DNA of 64,000 nucleotides from an uncultured Sphingomonas sp. GTDB taxonomy: Bacteria > Pseudomonadota > Alphaproteobacteria > Sphingomonadales > Sphingomonadaceae. Each line of letters opens with the position of its first letter. Within the stretch, counting starts at the first letter, position 1. Below the pieces are notes generated by a model that saw only the letters and a program-made list of their open reading frames with translations, did no database searches and was not told where the DNA came from. The stretch is from NCBI RefSeq assembly GCF_913774285.1, contig NZ_CAJYHX010000033.1:124001-188000 (forward strand), written 5' to 3'. The position numbers and the translations under genes are program-made. Of this stretch, positions 1 through 9,488 are shown piece after piece.

Positions 1-757
1 TCGGCATCGCGCCCACCGCATCCTCGTCCACCAGCAGCGACCAGCCCGTCGGCCCGAGTACTTCGATCGGGCGATAGCGCGTCTTGTAGGCCATCCGCGC
101 GCTGCCCTTCACCCAATAGCCGAGATAGACATAGGGCAGCCCCGCCGCGCGGGCGCGCAGGATGTGGTCCATGATGATGTAGTTGCCCATGCCCGACCGC
201 GTCTCGTCGTCGGTGACGAAGAAGCTGTAGATCATCGACAGGCCGTCGCCCTGCTGGTCGGTGATGCACGCCCCCACCAGCCGGCCGCGCTGACCGTCGA
301 CCGGAGGCTCGCGATATTCGATCACATAGGAGCTGACCGGCGACTGCTCGACCATGTCGGCATAGTCGCTCTCGTCCATCGCCGCCATGCCGCCGCCGGG
401 GTGGCGCGAATCGAGATAACGCTTGAGGAGTTCGTACTGCTCGCCGGTCGCCCAGGGCTTGCAGGCGGTGACTTCGAGATCGCTGTAGCGCTTGAGCAAC
501 TTCCGCTGGGTGGCGTTGGGCTCGAACCCGCTGGTCAGCACCCGCACCGAAGCACAGGCCGTGCAGCCCGCGCAACTCGGCCGGTACGCGACCGACTGGC
601 TGCGGCGAAAGCCGATGCGGCTCAGCGCATCGTTGAGTTCGCCGGCATGGTCGCCCGACAGTTCGGTGAAGATCTTCCGTTCCTGGCGTCCCGGCAGATA
701 CGGACAGGGCGACGGGCTGGTCACGAAGAAACGCGGGAAACGTGATAATGCGGTCAC
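1..757 (-). CDS. bpt: Aspartate/glutamate leucyltransferase (arginyltransferase family), 3' end cut by window
   Basis: The product would transfer Leu from leucyl-tRNA to N-terminal Asp/Glu of proteins, marking them for ClpAP (N-end rule). The minus-strand reading shows the family's early motif CPYLPGRQERKIFTEL, then the paired-cysteine segment SCAGCTACASVRV, and the later YVYLGYWVKGSARMAYK block that packs the GNAT-like fold. About 252 residues lie in the window and the family is about 250-260 long, so only a few C-terminal residues are missing at position 1. The start is taken as GTG at 757 (VTALSRFPRFF), because no in-frame ATG lies before the conserved region; its ribosome site is weak. 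The identification is firm and the start is not. Confidence 0.9.
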   Translation of the reverse strand, partial: MTALSRFPRFFVTSPSPCPYLPGRQERKIFTELSGDHAGELNDALSRIGFRRSQSVAYRPSCAGCTACASVRVLTSGFEPNATQRKLLKRYSDLEVTACKPWATGEQYELLKRYLDSRHPGGGMAAMDESDYADMVEQSPVSSYVIEYREPPVDGQRGRLVGACITDQQGDGLSMIYSFFVTDDETRSGMGNYIIMDHILRARAAGLPYVYLGYWVKGSARMAYKTRYRPIEVLGPTGWSLLVDEDAVGAMP

Positions 758-1009
758 CGCTCAGCCGTCCTCTGCTCCATCGGGCCGTCCCGACCGGCCC
801 CTCTTACGCCGTTATGGGGTTGGTTTTGGATGATGAAAAGCGCGTTTACCATCAATCAGGGCCATTCCCGCGCCATCGGCTTTCCCGAGTGACGCGGAAC
901 GGGACGATTCGGTTCCGCAGTAACCATGGTTCGCTGCGAAACGGGACCGGCGCGGTGCCGGAAGCACGCGATATCGGGTGCCGCGCGGTAGCTGCGCGAC
1001 TCGATTCGC
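758..1009. other. Intergenic gap between bpt and the UGT glycosyltransferase
   Basis: About 250 bases lie between two minus-strand genes, so this should hold the bpt promoter. I see no hairpin with a T-run and no convincing coding frame. Confidence 0.4.
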
Positions 1010-2293
1010 TCAGCCGAGCTTGCCGAGTCCCAGTGCGTCGAGCGCCCGCCCCACTCCGTCTTCCGCGGCGATCGCCATCCCCGCTTTTCGCGCCTGCTCG
1101 GCGATGGTGGCGCTCGCCAGCAGCCGCGTGATGGCGGCGGATGCACGCGCGGACGTGTAGCGCCGCTTCGGCAGCGACAGGCCCAGCCCGGCGCGCTCGA
1201 TCCGCGCGGCATTGTCGAACTGGTCGCCGAAGATCGGGCAGACGAGCTGCGGCACCCCGGCGCGGATCGCCTGGCCTGTGGTGCCGATACCGCCATGGCC
1301 GATCACTGCGGCGGCACGCGGGAAGATCTGCGAATGCGGCGCATAGCCTGCCACGAGCACCGTATCGCCAGCGAGATGCCGGTGCCGCTCCATCAGATCC
1401 TCGCCGACCAGCAGCACCGCCCGCCGCCCCAGCCGCCGCGCCGCCTCGGCGCTGGCCGCATAGAAGCCGTCCTCGGCATAGACCGCCATGCTGCCCAGCG
1501 TGAAAACGAGCGGCGGCGGCCCCGCCGCCAGGAACGCCTCGATCTCGGCGGAGAGCCCCTCCCCGGCGAACCCGCCATCGTAGAAGACGAAGCCGGTCTG
1601 CGCGAAGCTCGGCGGGACATCGCCGGGCGCAGGGAAAAAGGCGGGCGACCACAGACCGATCGCTCGGTCCACCGCGAGTGGCCCGGCCAGCACTTCGTTC
1701 CCCGCGAAGGGCGGGGCGCCGACGGCTTTGCGCATGGCGGCGAAGGGCCTGAGCCCCTTGGCGTAGCGCCGCTCGGCCAGCCGCAGCAGCGGCCGGACCG
1801 CGCCCGGGCCGAACCAGCGGCGCAGCGTCACCAGCGCCGTCTCGCCGCGGGTAAGCACCGGCGGGTCCTCGGCCGAGAGCAAGGTGATCGGCTGGAGCAG
1901 CGCGGAGGCGAGCGGCACCCCTGCCGCCTGCGCCGCGATCCGCGCGTGGATCGAGAAGCTGCTGGCGAGCACCATATCGGCGCCGGCGACCACCGGCTGC
2001 AGGTCCGCCAGCGTCACCTCGGCATAGGGAACGAGCACCCGGTTGACGATGAAATCGAAGTCGGTGGCGATTGCCCGCGCGATCTGGCCCTCGTCCATGC
2101 CGGTATCGGCAATCAGCTGGGGTCCATCCGGACGAACGGGGTGGAATTCGATGCCGTGCCGCTCGGCGATGCCATGCACCGATTCTGCCCCCGCGAACAC
2201 AGGCACGTGGCCGCGCGCCTGCATGCCGAGTGCCAATGCGATGAACGGGTGCACGTCGCCCAACGTGCCCAGCGTTGCCAGTACCACCCGCAT
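1010..2293 (-). CDS. UDP-glycosyltransferase, GT1/MGT-like
   Basis: A GT-B glycosyltransferase of 427 residues, the usual length for the bacterial UGT/sterol-glucosyltransferase/RhlB group. The N-terminus (MRVVLATLGTLGDVHPF) is the typical first Rossmann strand with the GDV.P loop. The C-terminal donor-binding region carries HGGIGTTGQAIRAGVPQL and then FGDQFDNAARIE, the nucleotide-sugar signature. No signal peptide or membrane segment is visible, so it is probably cytosolic or peripheral and glycosylates a lipid or secondary metabolite such as a carotenoid or sterol-like acceptor. It is near the sphingan locus but on the far side of proS, and nothing ties it to sphingan assembly. The substrate is unknown. 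Confidence 0.8.
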   Translation of the reverse strand: MRVVLATLGTLGDVHPFIALALGMQARGHVPVFAGAESVHGIAERHGIEFHPVRPDGPQLIADTGMDEGQIARAIATDFDFIVNRVLVPYAEVTLADLQPVVAGADMVLASSFSIHARIAAQAAGVPLASALLQPITLLSAEDPPVLTRGETALVTLRRWFGPGAVRPLLRLAERRYAKGLRPFAAMRKAVGAPPFAGNEVLAGPLAVDRAIGLWSPAFFPAPGDVPPSFAQTGFVFYDGGFAGEGLSAEIEAFLAAGPPPLVFTLGSMAVYAEDGFYAASAEAARRLGRRAVLLVGEDLMERHRHLAGDTVLVAGYAPHSQIFPRAAAVIGHGGIGTTGQAIRAGVPQLVCPIFGDQFDNAARIERAGLGLSLPKRRYTSARASAAITRLLASATIAEQARKAGMAIAAEDGVGRALDALGLGKLG

Positions 2294-2352
2294 GCGCTTG
2301 CTCCCCCTACGGGAACAGGGTGGTTACTGGATGGCGGCGCAGCGTCAATGAA

Positions 2353-2490
2353 GATCCTCCCCGGCACGGGGAGGGGGACCATTCGCGCCAGCGAATGGTG
2401 GAGGGGGGCCTCCACACCGGACTCGCCCGCTGTACTCCCCCTCCACCACCGCCTTCGGCGGCGGTCCCCCTCCCCGTTCCGGGGAGGATC
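2353..2490. repeat. REP-like composite inverted repeat (gatcctcccc type)
   Basis: This stretch between the glycosyltransferase and proS begins with gatcctccccg and ends with its reverse complement, cggggaggatc. Smaller hairpins lie inside (attcgcgccagcgaat; caccgccttcggcggcgg). It has the same architecture as the elements near 50,940, 61,100 and 63,860, so it belongs to a dispersed non-coding repeat family. Confidence 0.75.
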
Positions 2491-2496
2491 TAAAAC

Positions 2497-4029
2497 TCAA
2501 TATGCCCGGGCGACCAGGATGCGCTCGACCGCCGGCTTGCCGGTGAACAGGCAGGTGCCCTCCGCCGGCGCCGCACCACCCGGCACGTTGCGGAAGGTGA
2601 GCTTGAGCGCCTTCAGCCGCTCGACCACCGCGTCGAGCTCGGTGCCGGTCGGCTTGGCCCAGTTCACCTCGGCCCAGCCGGGGAACTTCACCGAATCCGC
2701 GAACATCGCGGCAAGGCCGTCGAAGTCGGTCACGTCGCGGCGGATGTTGCTGTCCAGCCGCTCGCGCGCATCGAGATAGAGGCCCTGCTGGATGCTCTCG
2801 AGGATCGCCGCGGCTTCCGCCACGAAATCCCCACGCGGCATGATCTGCGAATCGAGCTTGCCGTCCTCGCGGTAGAGCTTGTTGCGCTGGATCACCGAGA
2901 CATTGCCGCCAGCGACGTCGCGCCCGCCGACCTCGATCACGATCGGCGCGCCCTTCTTCACCCAGCCCCAGCGCTTGGTCTGCGCCTTGACCGCCTTGAG
3001 GTCGAGCAGCGCGCGCACCGGCTCGCCCAGCGCGGTCAGCTTGGCCAGTTCGACCTGGAGCGACTTGCAGTATTCGATCGTCGCCGCGTCCTCGGGCTGG
3101 TCGCGCAGCATCGGCACGATCACGATCTGCCACGGCGCCACCATCGGCGGCACGCGCAGGCCGTCGTCGTCGCCATGCACCATGATCAGCCCGCCGATCA
3201 TGCGGGTGGAGACGCCCCAGCTGGTCGTCTGCGCCAGCTCGAACTGGCCTTCCGAATTCTGGAACTTGATGTCCTGCGCCGAGGAGAAGGTGGTGCCCAG
3301 GAAGTGCGAGGTGCCGGCCTGCAGCGCCTTGCCGTCCTGCATCATCGCCTCGATCGAGAAGGTCGAGACCGCACCCGGGAAACGCTCATTCTCCGGCTTC
3401 TCGCCCGCGACCACCGGCATCGCCAGGCAATCCTCGGCGAAGCTGCGATAGACCTCGAGCATCTTGAGCGTCTCTTCCTGCGCCTCTTCCACCGTGGCGT
3501 GGGCGGTATGCCCTTCCTGCCACAGGAACTCGGCGGTGCGCAGGAACATGCGGGTGCGCATTTCCCAGCGGACGACGTTGGCCCATTGGTTGATCAGCAC
3601 CGGCAGGTCGCGCCAGCTCTGCACCCAGCGCGACATCGCCGCCCCGATCACCGTCTCCGAAGTGGGACGGACGACCAGCGGCTCTTCCAGCTTCGCCTCG
3701 GGATCGGGGACCAGCCGGCCGTCCTTCTGGACGAGGCGGTGATGGGTGACGACCGCCATTTCCTTGGCGAAGCCGTCGACATGCTCGGCTTCCTTCTCGA
3801 AATAGGAAAGCGGGATGAACAGCGGGAAATAGCAGTTCTCGTGCCCCGTCGCCTTGATGCGATCGTCGAGCAGGCGCTGGATGCGCTCCCAGATGCCATA
3901 GCCCCAGGGCCGGATCACCATGCAGCCGCGCACGCCCGAATCCTCGGCCATGTCGGCTTCGCTGATGACGGTCTGGTACCATTGCGCGAAATCGCCGTCG
4001 CGCGTGACGGAAAGGGCGTGCTTGATCAT
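2497..4029 (-). CDS. proS: Prolyl-tRNA synthetase, archaeal/eukaryal-like type
   Basis: Charges tRNA-Pro with proline. At 510 residues it lacks the insertion domain of E. coli-type ProRS. It carries class II motifs, including the motif 2 region (RPTSETVI then WANVVRWEMRTRMFLRTAEFLWQEGHTAH) and a late GTSHFLGTTFS block. The anticodon domain is followed by a C-terminal extension that ends in Tyr (LVARAY), the hallmark of the archaeal/eukaryal ProS class. The start is ATG 4029 (MIKHALSVTRDGDFAQWY). It is a stand-alone minus-strand gene. Confidence 0.95.
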   Translation of the reverse strand: MIKHALSVTRDGDFAQWYQTVISEADMAEDSGVRGCMVIRPWGYGIWERIQRLLDDRIKATGHENCYFPLFIPLSYFEKEAEHVDGFAKEMAVVTHHRLVQKDGRLVPDPEAKLEEPLVVRPTSETVIGAAMSRWVQSWRDLPVLINQWANVVRWEMRTRMFLRTAEFLWQEGHTAHATVEEAQEETLKMLEVYRSFAEDCLAMPVVAGEKPENERFPGAVSTFSIEAMMQDGKALQAGTSHFLGTTFSSAQDIKFQNSEGQFELAQTTSWGVSTRMIGGLIMVHGDDDGLRVPPMVAPWQIVIVPMLRDQPEDAATIEYCKSLQVELAKLTALGEPVRALLDLKAVKAQTKRWGWVKKGAPIVIEVGGRDVAGGNVSVIQRNKLYREDGKLDSQIMPRGDFVAEAAAILESIQQGLYLDARERLDSNIRRDVTDFDGLAAMFADSVKFPGWAEVNWAKPTGTELDAVVERLKALKLTFRNVPGGAAPAEGTCLFTGKPAVERILVARAY

Positions 4030-4083
4030 GATGCAGCGCTTAGCGCAGAAGCGCGCCGACGCAAGGGCCGGCGCTCGCCGACG

Positions 4084-6426
4084 TCACACGGAGAGCGCGC
4101 CCACTGCGGAATCGGCGTCCACCGGATTGCCGAAGCTGTCGAAGGGGATCAGCGGTTTGCGCCCGATCCGCAGCAGCTCGCGCGAAGGCTGGTAGCGCTG
4201 CTGCGCACCGAAGCTGAGCGCGACCTCGCGCACGCGACCGAATTTGCCGCGCGGCTTGCCTCCCAGCAGATGGGCATGCTCGATCCGCAGCCCCCAGCGC
4301 GGCATCTCGGGCAGGTCGGCATCGATGCGGCTGCACAGGTTGAAGAGCTGCACGTGATTGCGGTGGCCGTGCCCCGGCCCCTTGTTGCGGAAGCTGAGGC
4401 ATAGCGGCTGGCTGATGAACGTGTTCTGCGCGAGCAGGAAGTTGCGGTGACCGTGCTGGAACTGCCCCATCTCCCAGTCACTGCCGGTCTTGCGCAGGAT
4501 CGACAGGGCCATCACGAAATCGGTGACGGCCTTAGAACGTGCGATCGGCACATTGGTCTGGTCGCGGCTGAACGGATCCATCAGCACCCCCGTGCCGGTG
4601 GCGGCATCGAAGCTCTTGACGATACGATACTCCCCCGGCGGGCCGCCTCCCTCCACTAGCTGCAGCAGGTCGTCGGGCAGGATCTCGTTCTGCCCGGCCG
4701 GGCTGAACACCCGGAACGCCGTGCCGCTGGTGGTGATCACCGTGCCGGGCTGCAGCGCCACCAGCCCCTGGGTGAGGAACAGCTGCGCCGTCGGCCCTTC
4801 GGCGCGGTAGCGGAAGATCGTGAGGTTGTGCATGCCGCGCTGGCCCGGCTTCACCACACCGCCCTGCTGCATGAAGTCGGCGTGCCAGATCTGGTAGCAC
4901 ATGATCTCGTCGCCCGGCGACAGCCTGCCAGCCATGTCGCCCTCGACAACGATGCGGCGCGCGGCGGGATCGGACAGGAGCAGCGCCAGGGGCTTGCCGC
5001 CCGTCGCCGCGCCGGACACGGCGCGGACCTTGAGGTCCCATTGCTTCTTCATCGGCGCCATGCCGCCCATGTCGCGCACGGTCAGCGCGATATTGCCCTG
5101 CCCATCGCGCGCGACGGTTTCGATCGTCAGCGTCGCTGGCAGATGGAGCCGTGAGGGCGCGGGCTGGCCGATCGTCGCGTCATAGCCGTCGATCACGACA
5201 TCGTCATAGCCCGAGCCGCCCTGCAGGCTGTCCGTGGTCAGCGTCGCGGTAACGTTGCGAAACAGGCGGGGGCCCATCGGCGCCGCCGCGTCGAACAGCG
5301 TTTCCAGCAGATAGAAGCCCTGGCCCGCATAGGGAAAGACGGGATAGGTATCGCGACGCCGCGGATCGCCATTGCCGAGGTTGAGGCCCATGCTCCGCCC
5401 CACCGCATCCTTGTCGCCATACATGCGCCCACGATCGAGCAGCTGGCAGCCGAAAAAGCCGATCTGGGTGCTCTGCGCGCCCATGATCCTGGGGATTTTC
5501 GAGAGATCGACGGTCAGGCCATGGAAATGCACCCGTCGCGCGTTGATGATCCAGCGCGCATCGGGCAGGTAGCGCTCGCTTCGTGTGATCACCACCTGGT
5601 CGGCGCGGAGCCCCTCGGCCGGCTTCACTTCGATGGTACGGACATTGTCGATCCGGCGCATGCCCGGGATGCTGTTGCGATCTTCGACATAGCGACCAGG
5701 GCGTGCAAGGATCAGCAGCCCGCCATCACCGACGCCGCGATCGCACAGCCCCCGACCGATCGTCCTCCACGGCGCGGTCTGGGTGCCGGCGGCACTATCG
5801 TCGCCGTCGATCGGATCGACGAAACGGGTCGGCCGCTTCGCATCCAGGCTGCGGTCGACATTGATCACCAGCGGAAGTTCGATGCGGCGCTCCAGCCCGT
5901 GTTCGCCGCGCAGATAACAATAGAGGATGGCGTCGCCCGCGGTAACCGGCCCGTCCCCCGCGCCGATCTCTACCGAGAAGCCGATCGATCCCTGCGGTAC
6001 CATCCGCCCGTCGTACATCCGCACCGGCGTCTGGTTGACGCTCCACTCGGTGACGGTGACGCTGTTCCCCTCCAGGTAGAAAACCGCTTCCTTAAAGTAG
6101 TTGATCTCGCTGCTGTCAGCCGACTGGGGCGGCAGGCCGAGCGCGGTGATGCGAATGCCTTCGCCATGCACCCACTGCCCGGGTGCCGCCGAGAAGCCCC
6201 CGATGAAGCGCTCGTCCGGAACGAGGGTGCCGCGCGGCATGTCGCTCTGCGCCGGCGGTGTCCCGCCGCTGCCGGCCGTGCCGTTCCAGCGCCGCCCCGG
6301 CCGCAGCCCGTTCCCGCGCCCCCCCGGGGCCGCACCGCTCGCCGAACTGGCCCCGGAACAGGCACCCGGCGCAAAGGAGCCGACCAACAGCCCGCCGACC
6401 GCGGCCCTGCGCGTGACATCGATCAC
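4084..6426 (-). CDS. Exported parallel beta-helix protein of unknown function at the outer end of the sphingan locus
   Basis: I do not recognise a named family. The 780-residue product starts at GTG 6426 behind a strong ribosome site (GGGGGAGA). The N-terminus (VIDVTRRAAVGGLLVGSF) has a twin-arginine pair and a short hydrophobic stretch, then a Cys about residue 24, suggesting Tat export or lipidation. A Gly/Ser/Pro-rich linker follows, then an N-terminal domain (about residues 60-190) and a long region with the FVDPIDGDDSAAGTQTAPW opening typical of right-handed beta-helix carbohydrate proteins. It lies 32 bases downstream of spsG on the same strand and probably shares its transcript. A polysaccharide lyase, epimerase or surface-binding protein acting on the exopolymer is a guess from fold and context. 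Confidence 0.75.
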   Translation of the reverse strand: MIDVTRRAAVGGLLVGSFAPGACSGASSASGAAPGGRGNGLRPGRRWNGTAGSGGTPPAQSDMPRGTLVPDERFIGGFSAAPGQWVHGEGIRITALGLPPQSADSSEINYFKEAVFYLEGNSVTVTEWSVNQTPVRMYDGRMVPQGSIGFSVEIGAGDGPVTAGDAILYCYLRGEHGLERRIELPLVINVDRSLDAKRPTRFVDPIDGDDSAAGTQTAPWRTIGRGLCDRGVGDGGLLILARPGRYVEDRNSIPGMRRIDNVRTIEVKPAEGLRADQVVITRSERYLPDARWIINARRVHFHGLTVDLSKIPRIMGAQSTQIGFFGCQLLDRGRMYGDKDAVGRSMGLNLGNGDPRRRDTYPVFPYAGQGFYLLETLFDAAAPMGPRLFRNVTATLTTDSLQGGSGYDDVVIDGYDATIGQPAPSRLHLPATLTIETVARDGQGNIALTVRDMGGMAPMKKQWDLKVRAVSGAATGGKPLALLLSDPAARRIVVEGDMAGRLSPGDEIMCYQIWHADFMQQGGVVKPGQRGMHNLTIFRYRAEGPTAQLFLTQGLVALQPGTVITTSGTAFRVFSPAGQNEILPDDLLQLVEGGGPPGEYRIVKSFDAATGTGVLMDPFSRDQTNVPIARSKAVTDFVMALSILRKTGSDWEMGQFQHGHRNFLLAQNTFISQPLCLSFRNKGPGHGHRNHVQLFNLCSRIDADLPEMPRWGLRIEHAHLLGGKPRGKFGRVREVALSFGAQQRYQPSRELLRIGRKPLIPFDSFGNPVDADSAVGALSV

Positions 6427-6458
6427 AAGCTTCTCCCCCCATAGGCGGTGGAAACGGA

Positions 6459-8150
6459 CTAGTGTGCGCGCCCGCCGTTCGCGTCGTTCCCCACTGGCAG
6501 GCGATCTCCCCGATCGCGTTGGCGCGCCTTGTACAGCATCGCCAAGGACAGTCCGAACAAAAGCATGAACAGGGGATCGTTGTCGCCCTGCGCGAGCACG
6601 ATGCGCGTCGAGATGAGCACCGTCAATGCGATCGCGATCGCAAACTCCGCTGGGAACGTCGAAGCGAAGTCGCGCAGGCCTGCACGGATGAGGCTGACGA
6701 TCGAGAGCAGCAGGATGCCCAGATAGGCGAGCAGCCCGAACACGCCGACGTCTGCGCAAAGCGCGACGAAGCCGAGATCGATCGTCAGCGTACCGTCCGG
6801 CGTACGCCAGTTGATCGCGCCGCCGCCCTGGCCCGGTCCATAGCCGAGCAGCGGCCGTCGGGCGATGACCGGCACCGCCATGTGGAACTGCGCGCTGCGC
6901 GCATCGGTGCTCGCCTGCGCCGCGCCGCCCCCCAATACGCGCACGTGGAGCGCGGGCACGAACAGCACCGCCAGCGCCAGCGCGACCAGCACCGCTGGAT
7001 ACATCATGGTTGCGGAGATGCCGATCATGTCGCCGCGGGCGTTGCGCCAGCGATGCAGCCCCCAGAGCAGTCCGAACAGCGCGTGCGCGGTCAGGAAGCC
7101 GACGAGGGCAAGCCGCGCGGTCGACAGCACCGCCGAGTAGAAAATGAACACGTCGAAGGCCAGCCACAGCAGCCGCAGCGTCCAGGTCTTCGCGTTGACC
7201 ATGCGATAGAGGATGAAGGGCGTCGTCAGCGCGAGCAGCTCACCATAAGCGAGCGGTGTCGTGTAGGTGGTGACGACGCGGTACCAGTTGCGGATGTGCG
7301 GCTGGATCAGCTGCTGCAGCACCGCGTCCTCGATCCGCAGGAAGCTGGGAATATGCTCGAGCCACAGCACGTGCTGCGCCCGCGCTTCGAAGACGCCGAT
7401 CACCATCAGGACGAAGACCGCAAGGGCGAGGCGGTTGACCAGCCAGGGCACGGTCTTGCCGCCAGGCCCGAACAGCCAGATCGTGGTGAAGCACACCGCC
7501 GTCGAGGTGAAGGTGGCGTTGACCCAGCGGCCGATGGTCTCGCTCGGCGCGATCGAGAAGATCGACGCGAGGAACTGAATGATGAGGAAGCCGAGCAGCA
7601 ACCGGCCCAGCCAGGGCGAAGCGCGGAAAACCTCCGCCATGCTCTTGCGAAACGGCCGGGAGGTCGACAGGCAGATCATCAGCAGCGCGCTGAGCACCAG
7701 GCCGACCAGCCGTCGCATCGAGATCCAGGGCAGGCCGGCCACCGCGATCGCGAGGTAATTCGGCCACAGGATCATGAACAGCACGAACGCGCTATAGGCG
7801 TGCTTGAGCGCGCGCGTCGGCGCTGCCCGCGCCTCGGGCAGTGCCCAGACCACCAGCAGCGCCAGCAGCCCCAGCGGCGCGGCCGCGCCGACCAGCAGCG
7901 ACGGCGGCAGGATCGCGACCATCACGCCGTACACGAAAGCGAGCAGGACGATCGCGGTGAACAGCGCGCCCTTGCGCAGCGCTACCGACCAGCCGGCACG
8001 CTCAGGGTGATAGACGGGCAGCACGTCCCGCCCGGGGCGCAGCAATCCCCGAAGCGGCGCGTCGAGGCGCAGCGCCCCGAGGCCGAGGATCGTCTTCGAA
8101 CGTCGCACCGCCCCTGCCAACCAAGCCTCCTCAGAAAATCGGAACACCAA
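6459..8150 (-). CDS. spsG: O-antigen ligase/Wzy-like polymerase of the sphingan locus (SpsG/GelG position)
   Basis: An integral membrane protein of 563 residues with about 10-12 hydrophobic segments and a large periplasmic loop in the second half that ends with GYGPGQGGGAINWRTPDG, typical of the Wzy/WaaL O-antigen ligase superfamily. In sphingan clusters the gene at this place is the proposed polymerase, which joins lipid-linked tetrasaccharide repeats at the periplasmic face. Its start overlaps the end of the flippase gene by 20 bases, so the two are likely translationally coupled. The first residues (MVFRFSEEAWLAGAVRRSK) are cytosolic. Polymerase rather than ligase is inferred from context. 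Confidence 0.8.
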   Translation of the reverse strand: MVFRFSEEAWLAGAVRRSKTILGLGALRLDAPLRGLLRPGRDVLPVYHPERAGWSVALRKGALFTAIVLLAFVYGVMVAILPPSLLVGAAAPLGLLALLVVWALPEARAAPTRALKHAYSAFVLFMILWPNYLAIAVAGLPWISMRRLVGLVLSALLMICLSTSRPFRKSMAEVFRASPWLGRLLLGFLIIQFLASIFSIAPSETIGRWVNATFTSTAVCFTTIWLFGPGGKTVPWLVNRLALAVFVLMVIGVFEARAQHVLWLEHIPSFLRIEDAVLQQLIQPHIRNWYRVVTTYTTPLAYGELLALTTPFILYRMVNAKTWTLRLLWLAFDVFIFYSAVLSTARLALVGFLTAHALFGLLWGLHRWRNARGDMIGISATMMYPAVLVALALAVLFVPALHVRVLGGGAAQASTDARSAQFHMAVPVIARRPLLGYGPGQGGGAINWRTPDGTLTIDLGFVALCADVGVFGLLAYLGILLLSIVSLIRAGLRDFASTFPAEFAIAIALTVLISTRIVLAQGDNDPLFMLLFGLSLAMLYKARQRDRGDRLPVGNDANGGRAH

Positions 8151-9426
8151 GGCGCCGGACGGCCATCATGGACGCCAGACGCAAGAACAGCAACGGCCCC
8201 AGGATCGCCACCGCAGCGCCCAATGCACCATAAGGCGGAATGAACAGCAAGGCGAGTATGGTGCCGATCACCGCCGAGATCGTCGTCAGCACGACGGTGA
8301 GACGCTCGCGGCTGGCCATCATCAGCACGCTGCCGCTGGCCGCGAAGACCAGGCTGAATACCTGCCCGAGCACCATGATCTGCATCGCGGTGGCGCCTGC
8401 GGTGAACTGCGCACCAAAGATCCGCATGATCCATTGCGGCACCACCAGCACGCCGATCGCGAGCGGCGCGGAGGCAAGCAGCAGCCCGAAGATGGTCAGC
8501 CGCAGGATTCTGCCGATCCGCCGGAGGTCGCCCTGCCGATAGGCGACGGCGAAGACCGGCTGCAAAATGGTTTCAGACGTCGCAGAGAACAGCTTGAGCG
8601 TCGCCGCGATCTGATAGCCGACGCGGAACAGCCCGGCCTCCGCGGGCCCGTGCGTCGCCGCGAGCAGAATGGTCGCGAACCAGTCGGTGAACAGGTTGTT
8701 GGCGTTGGCGACGAGGATCATGAAGCCGGGCTTGAGCAGCGATTCGTCCAGCGGCTCATGCGGGGCCCAGGAGCGCACCGCCCGCGCATAGAGGAAGGTC
8801 GCCACCGCCGCGGTGAGGATCCAGCCCACCAGATAGAGCTGCGAGGGGAAGATTGCGCTCACCGGCAGCCCCAGCACGAACACCACGCCCAGCACCAGGC
8901 TGCCGAACGACGTCGTCAACGGTCCGTCGATGAACTGGGAAAGGCCGATCCACTTCACCCCGCGCAGCACCGTCGAGACGAGCCGGCAATAGACCATGAT
9001 CGGGATGATCAGCGAGAGCACCATCAGGCTCTGCGCAATCGCGGGGCTGCCGATCAGCTCGGCCGCGATCTGCCAGTGGAAGATCACGATGATCGTGGCC
9101 AGCGCGATTCCCGCGGAGGTCGCCATGCGAATCGCATGCCGCGCTGCAGCACGGGCGCGGCCGGTCTTCTCCATTGAGAGGTTGACCGATACCGAGCGGA
9201 CGAGGATCGCGTCGAGCCCGAGCAGCGACAGGATCACGCACATCTGTACCGTGGTGAGCGAGGCGCCGAACGCACCGACGCCTGCCGCACCCGCGGTACG
9301 GGCGAGCAGCCAAGTGAAGAGGAAGCTGGTGACCGCGCCGAGGCCCTTCACCCCGAACCCCATCACCATCTGGCCGCGCACGCCGCGCAGATGAAAGTTC
9401 TCAAACTTCAAAGCGAGCGCCCCCAA
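8131..9426 (-). CDS. spsS: Wzx-like repeat-unit flippase (SpsS position)
   Basis: A polysaccharide transporter of the MATE/Wzx (MOP) superfamily: 431 residues with about 12 hydrophobic segments. The N-terminus (LRGVRGQMVMGFGVKGLGAVTSF) and the repeated loop pattern, such as GVGAFGASLTTVQM, are typical of Wzx/RfbX proteins. It should move the undecaprenyl-PP-linked repeat across the inner membrane. It lies between the lyase-like gene and the polymerase gene on the minus strand, the order known from S88/diutan-type clusters. The ATG at 9426 fits family length. Confidence 0.82.
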   Translation of the reverse strand: MGALALKFENFHLRGVRGQMVMGFGVKGLGAVTSFLFTWLLARTAGAAGVGAFGASLTTVQMCVILSLLGLDAILVRSVSVNLSMEKTGRARAAARHAIRMATSAGIALATIIVIFHWQIAAELIGSPAIAQSLMVLSLIIPIMVYCRLVSTVLRGVKWIGLSQFIDGPLTTSFGSLVLGVVFVLGLPVSAIFPSQLYLVGWILTAAVATFLYARAVRSWAPHEPLDESLLKPGFMILVANANNLFTDWFATILLAATHGPAEAGLFRVGYQIAATLKLFSATSETILQPVFAVAYRQGDLRRIGRILRLTIFGLLLASAPLAIGVLVVPQWIMRIFGAQFTAGATAMQIMVLGQVFSLVFAASGSVLMMASRERLTVVLTTISAVIGTILALLFIPPYGALGAAVAILGPLLFLRLASMMAVRRLGVPIF

Positions 9427-9488
9427 GAAGATGCCCCGCGCTTAAGACAAGCGATCGCACGGGGCAAGCCGCCTGGGGGCGGCCCGGC

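Noticed and set aside
6427..7167. Upstream extension of the beta-helix protein frame
   Set aside because: The extension covers the 3' part of spsG in another frame and is Arg/Ala-rich nonsense. The GTG at 6426 has a strong ribosome site and begins an export signal.
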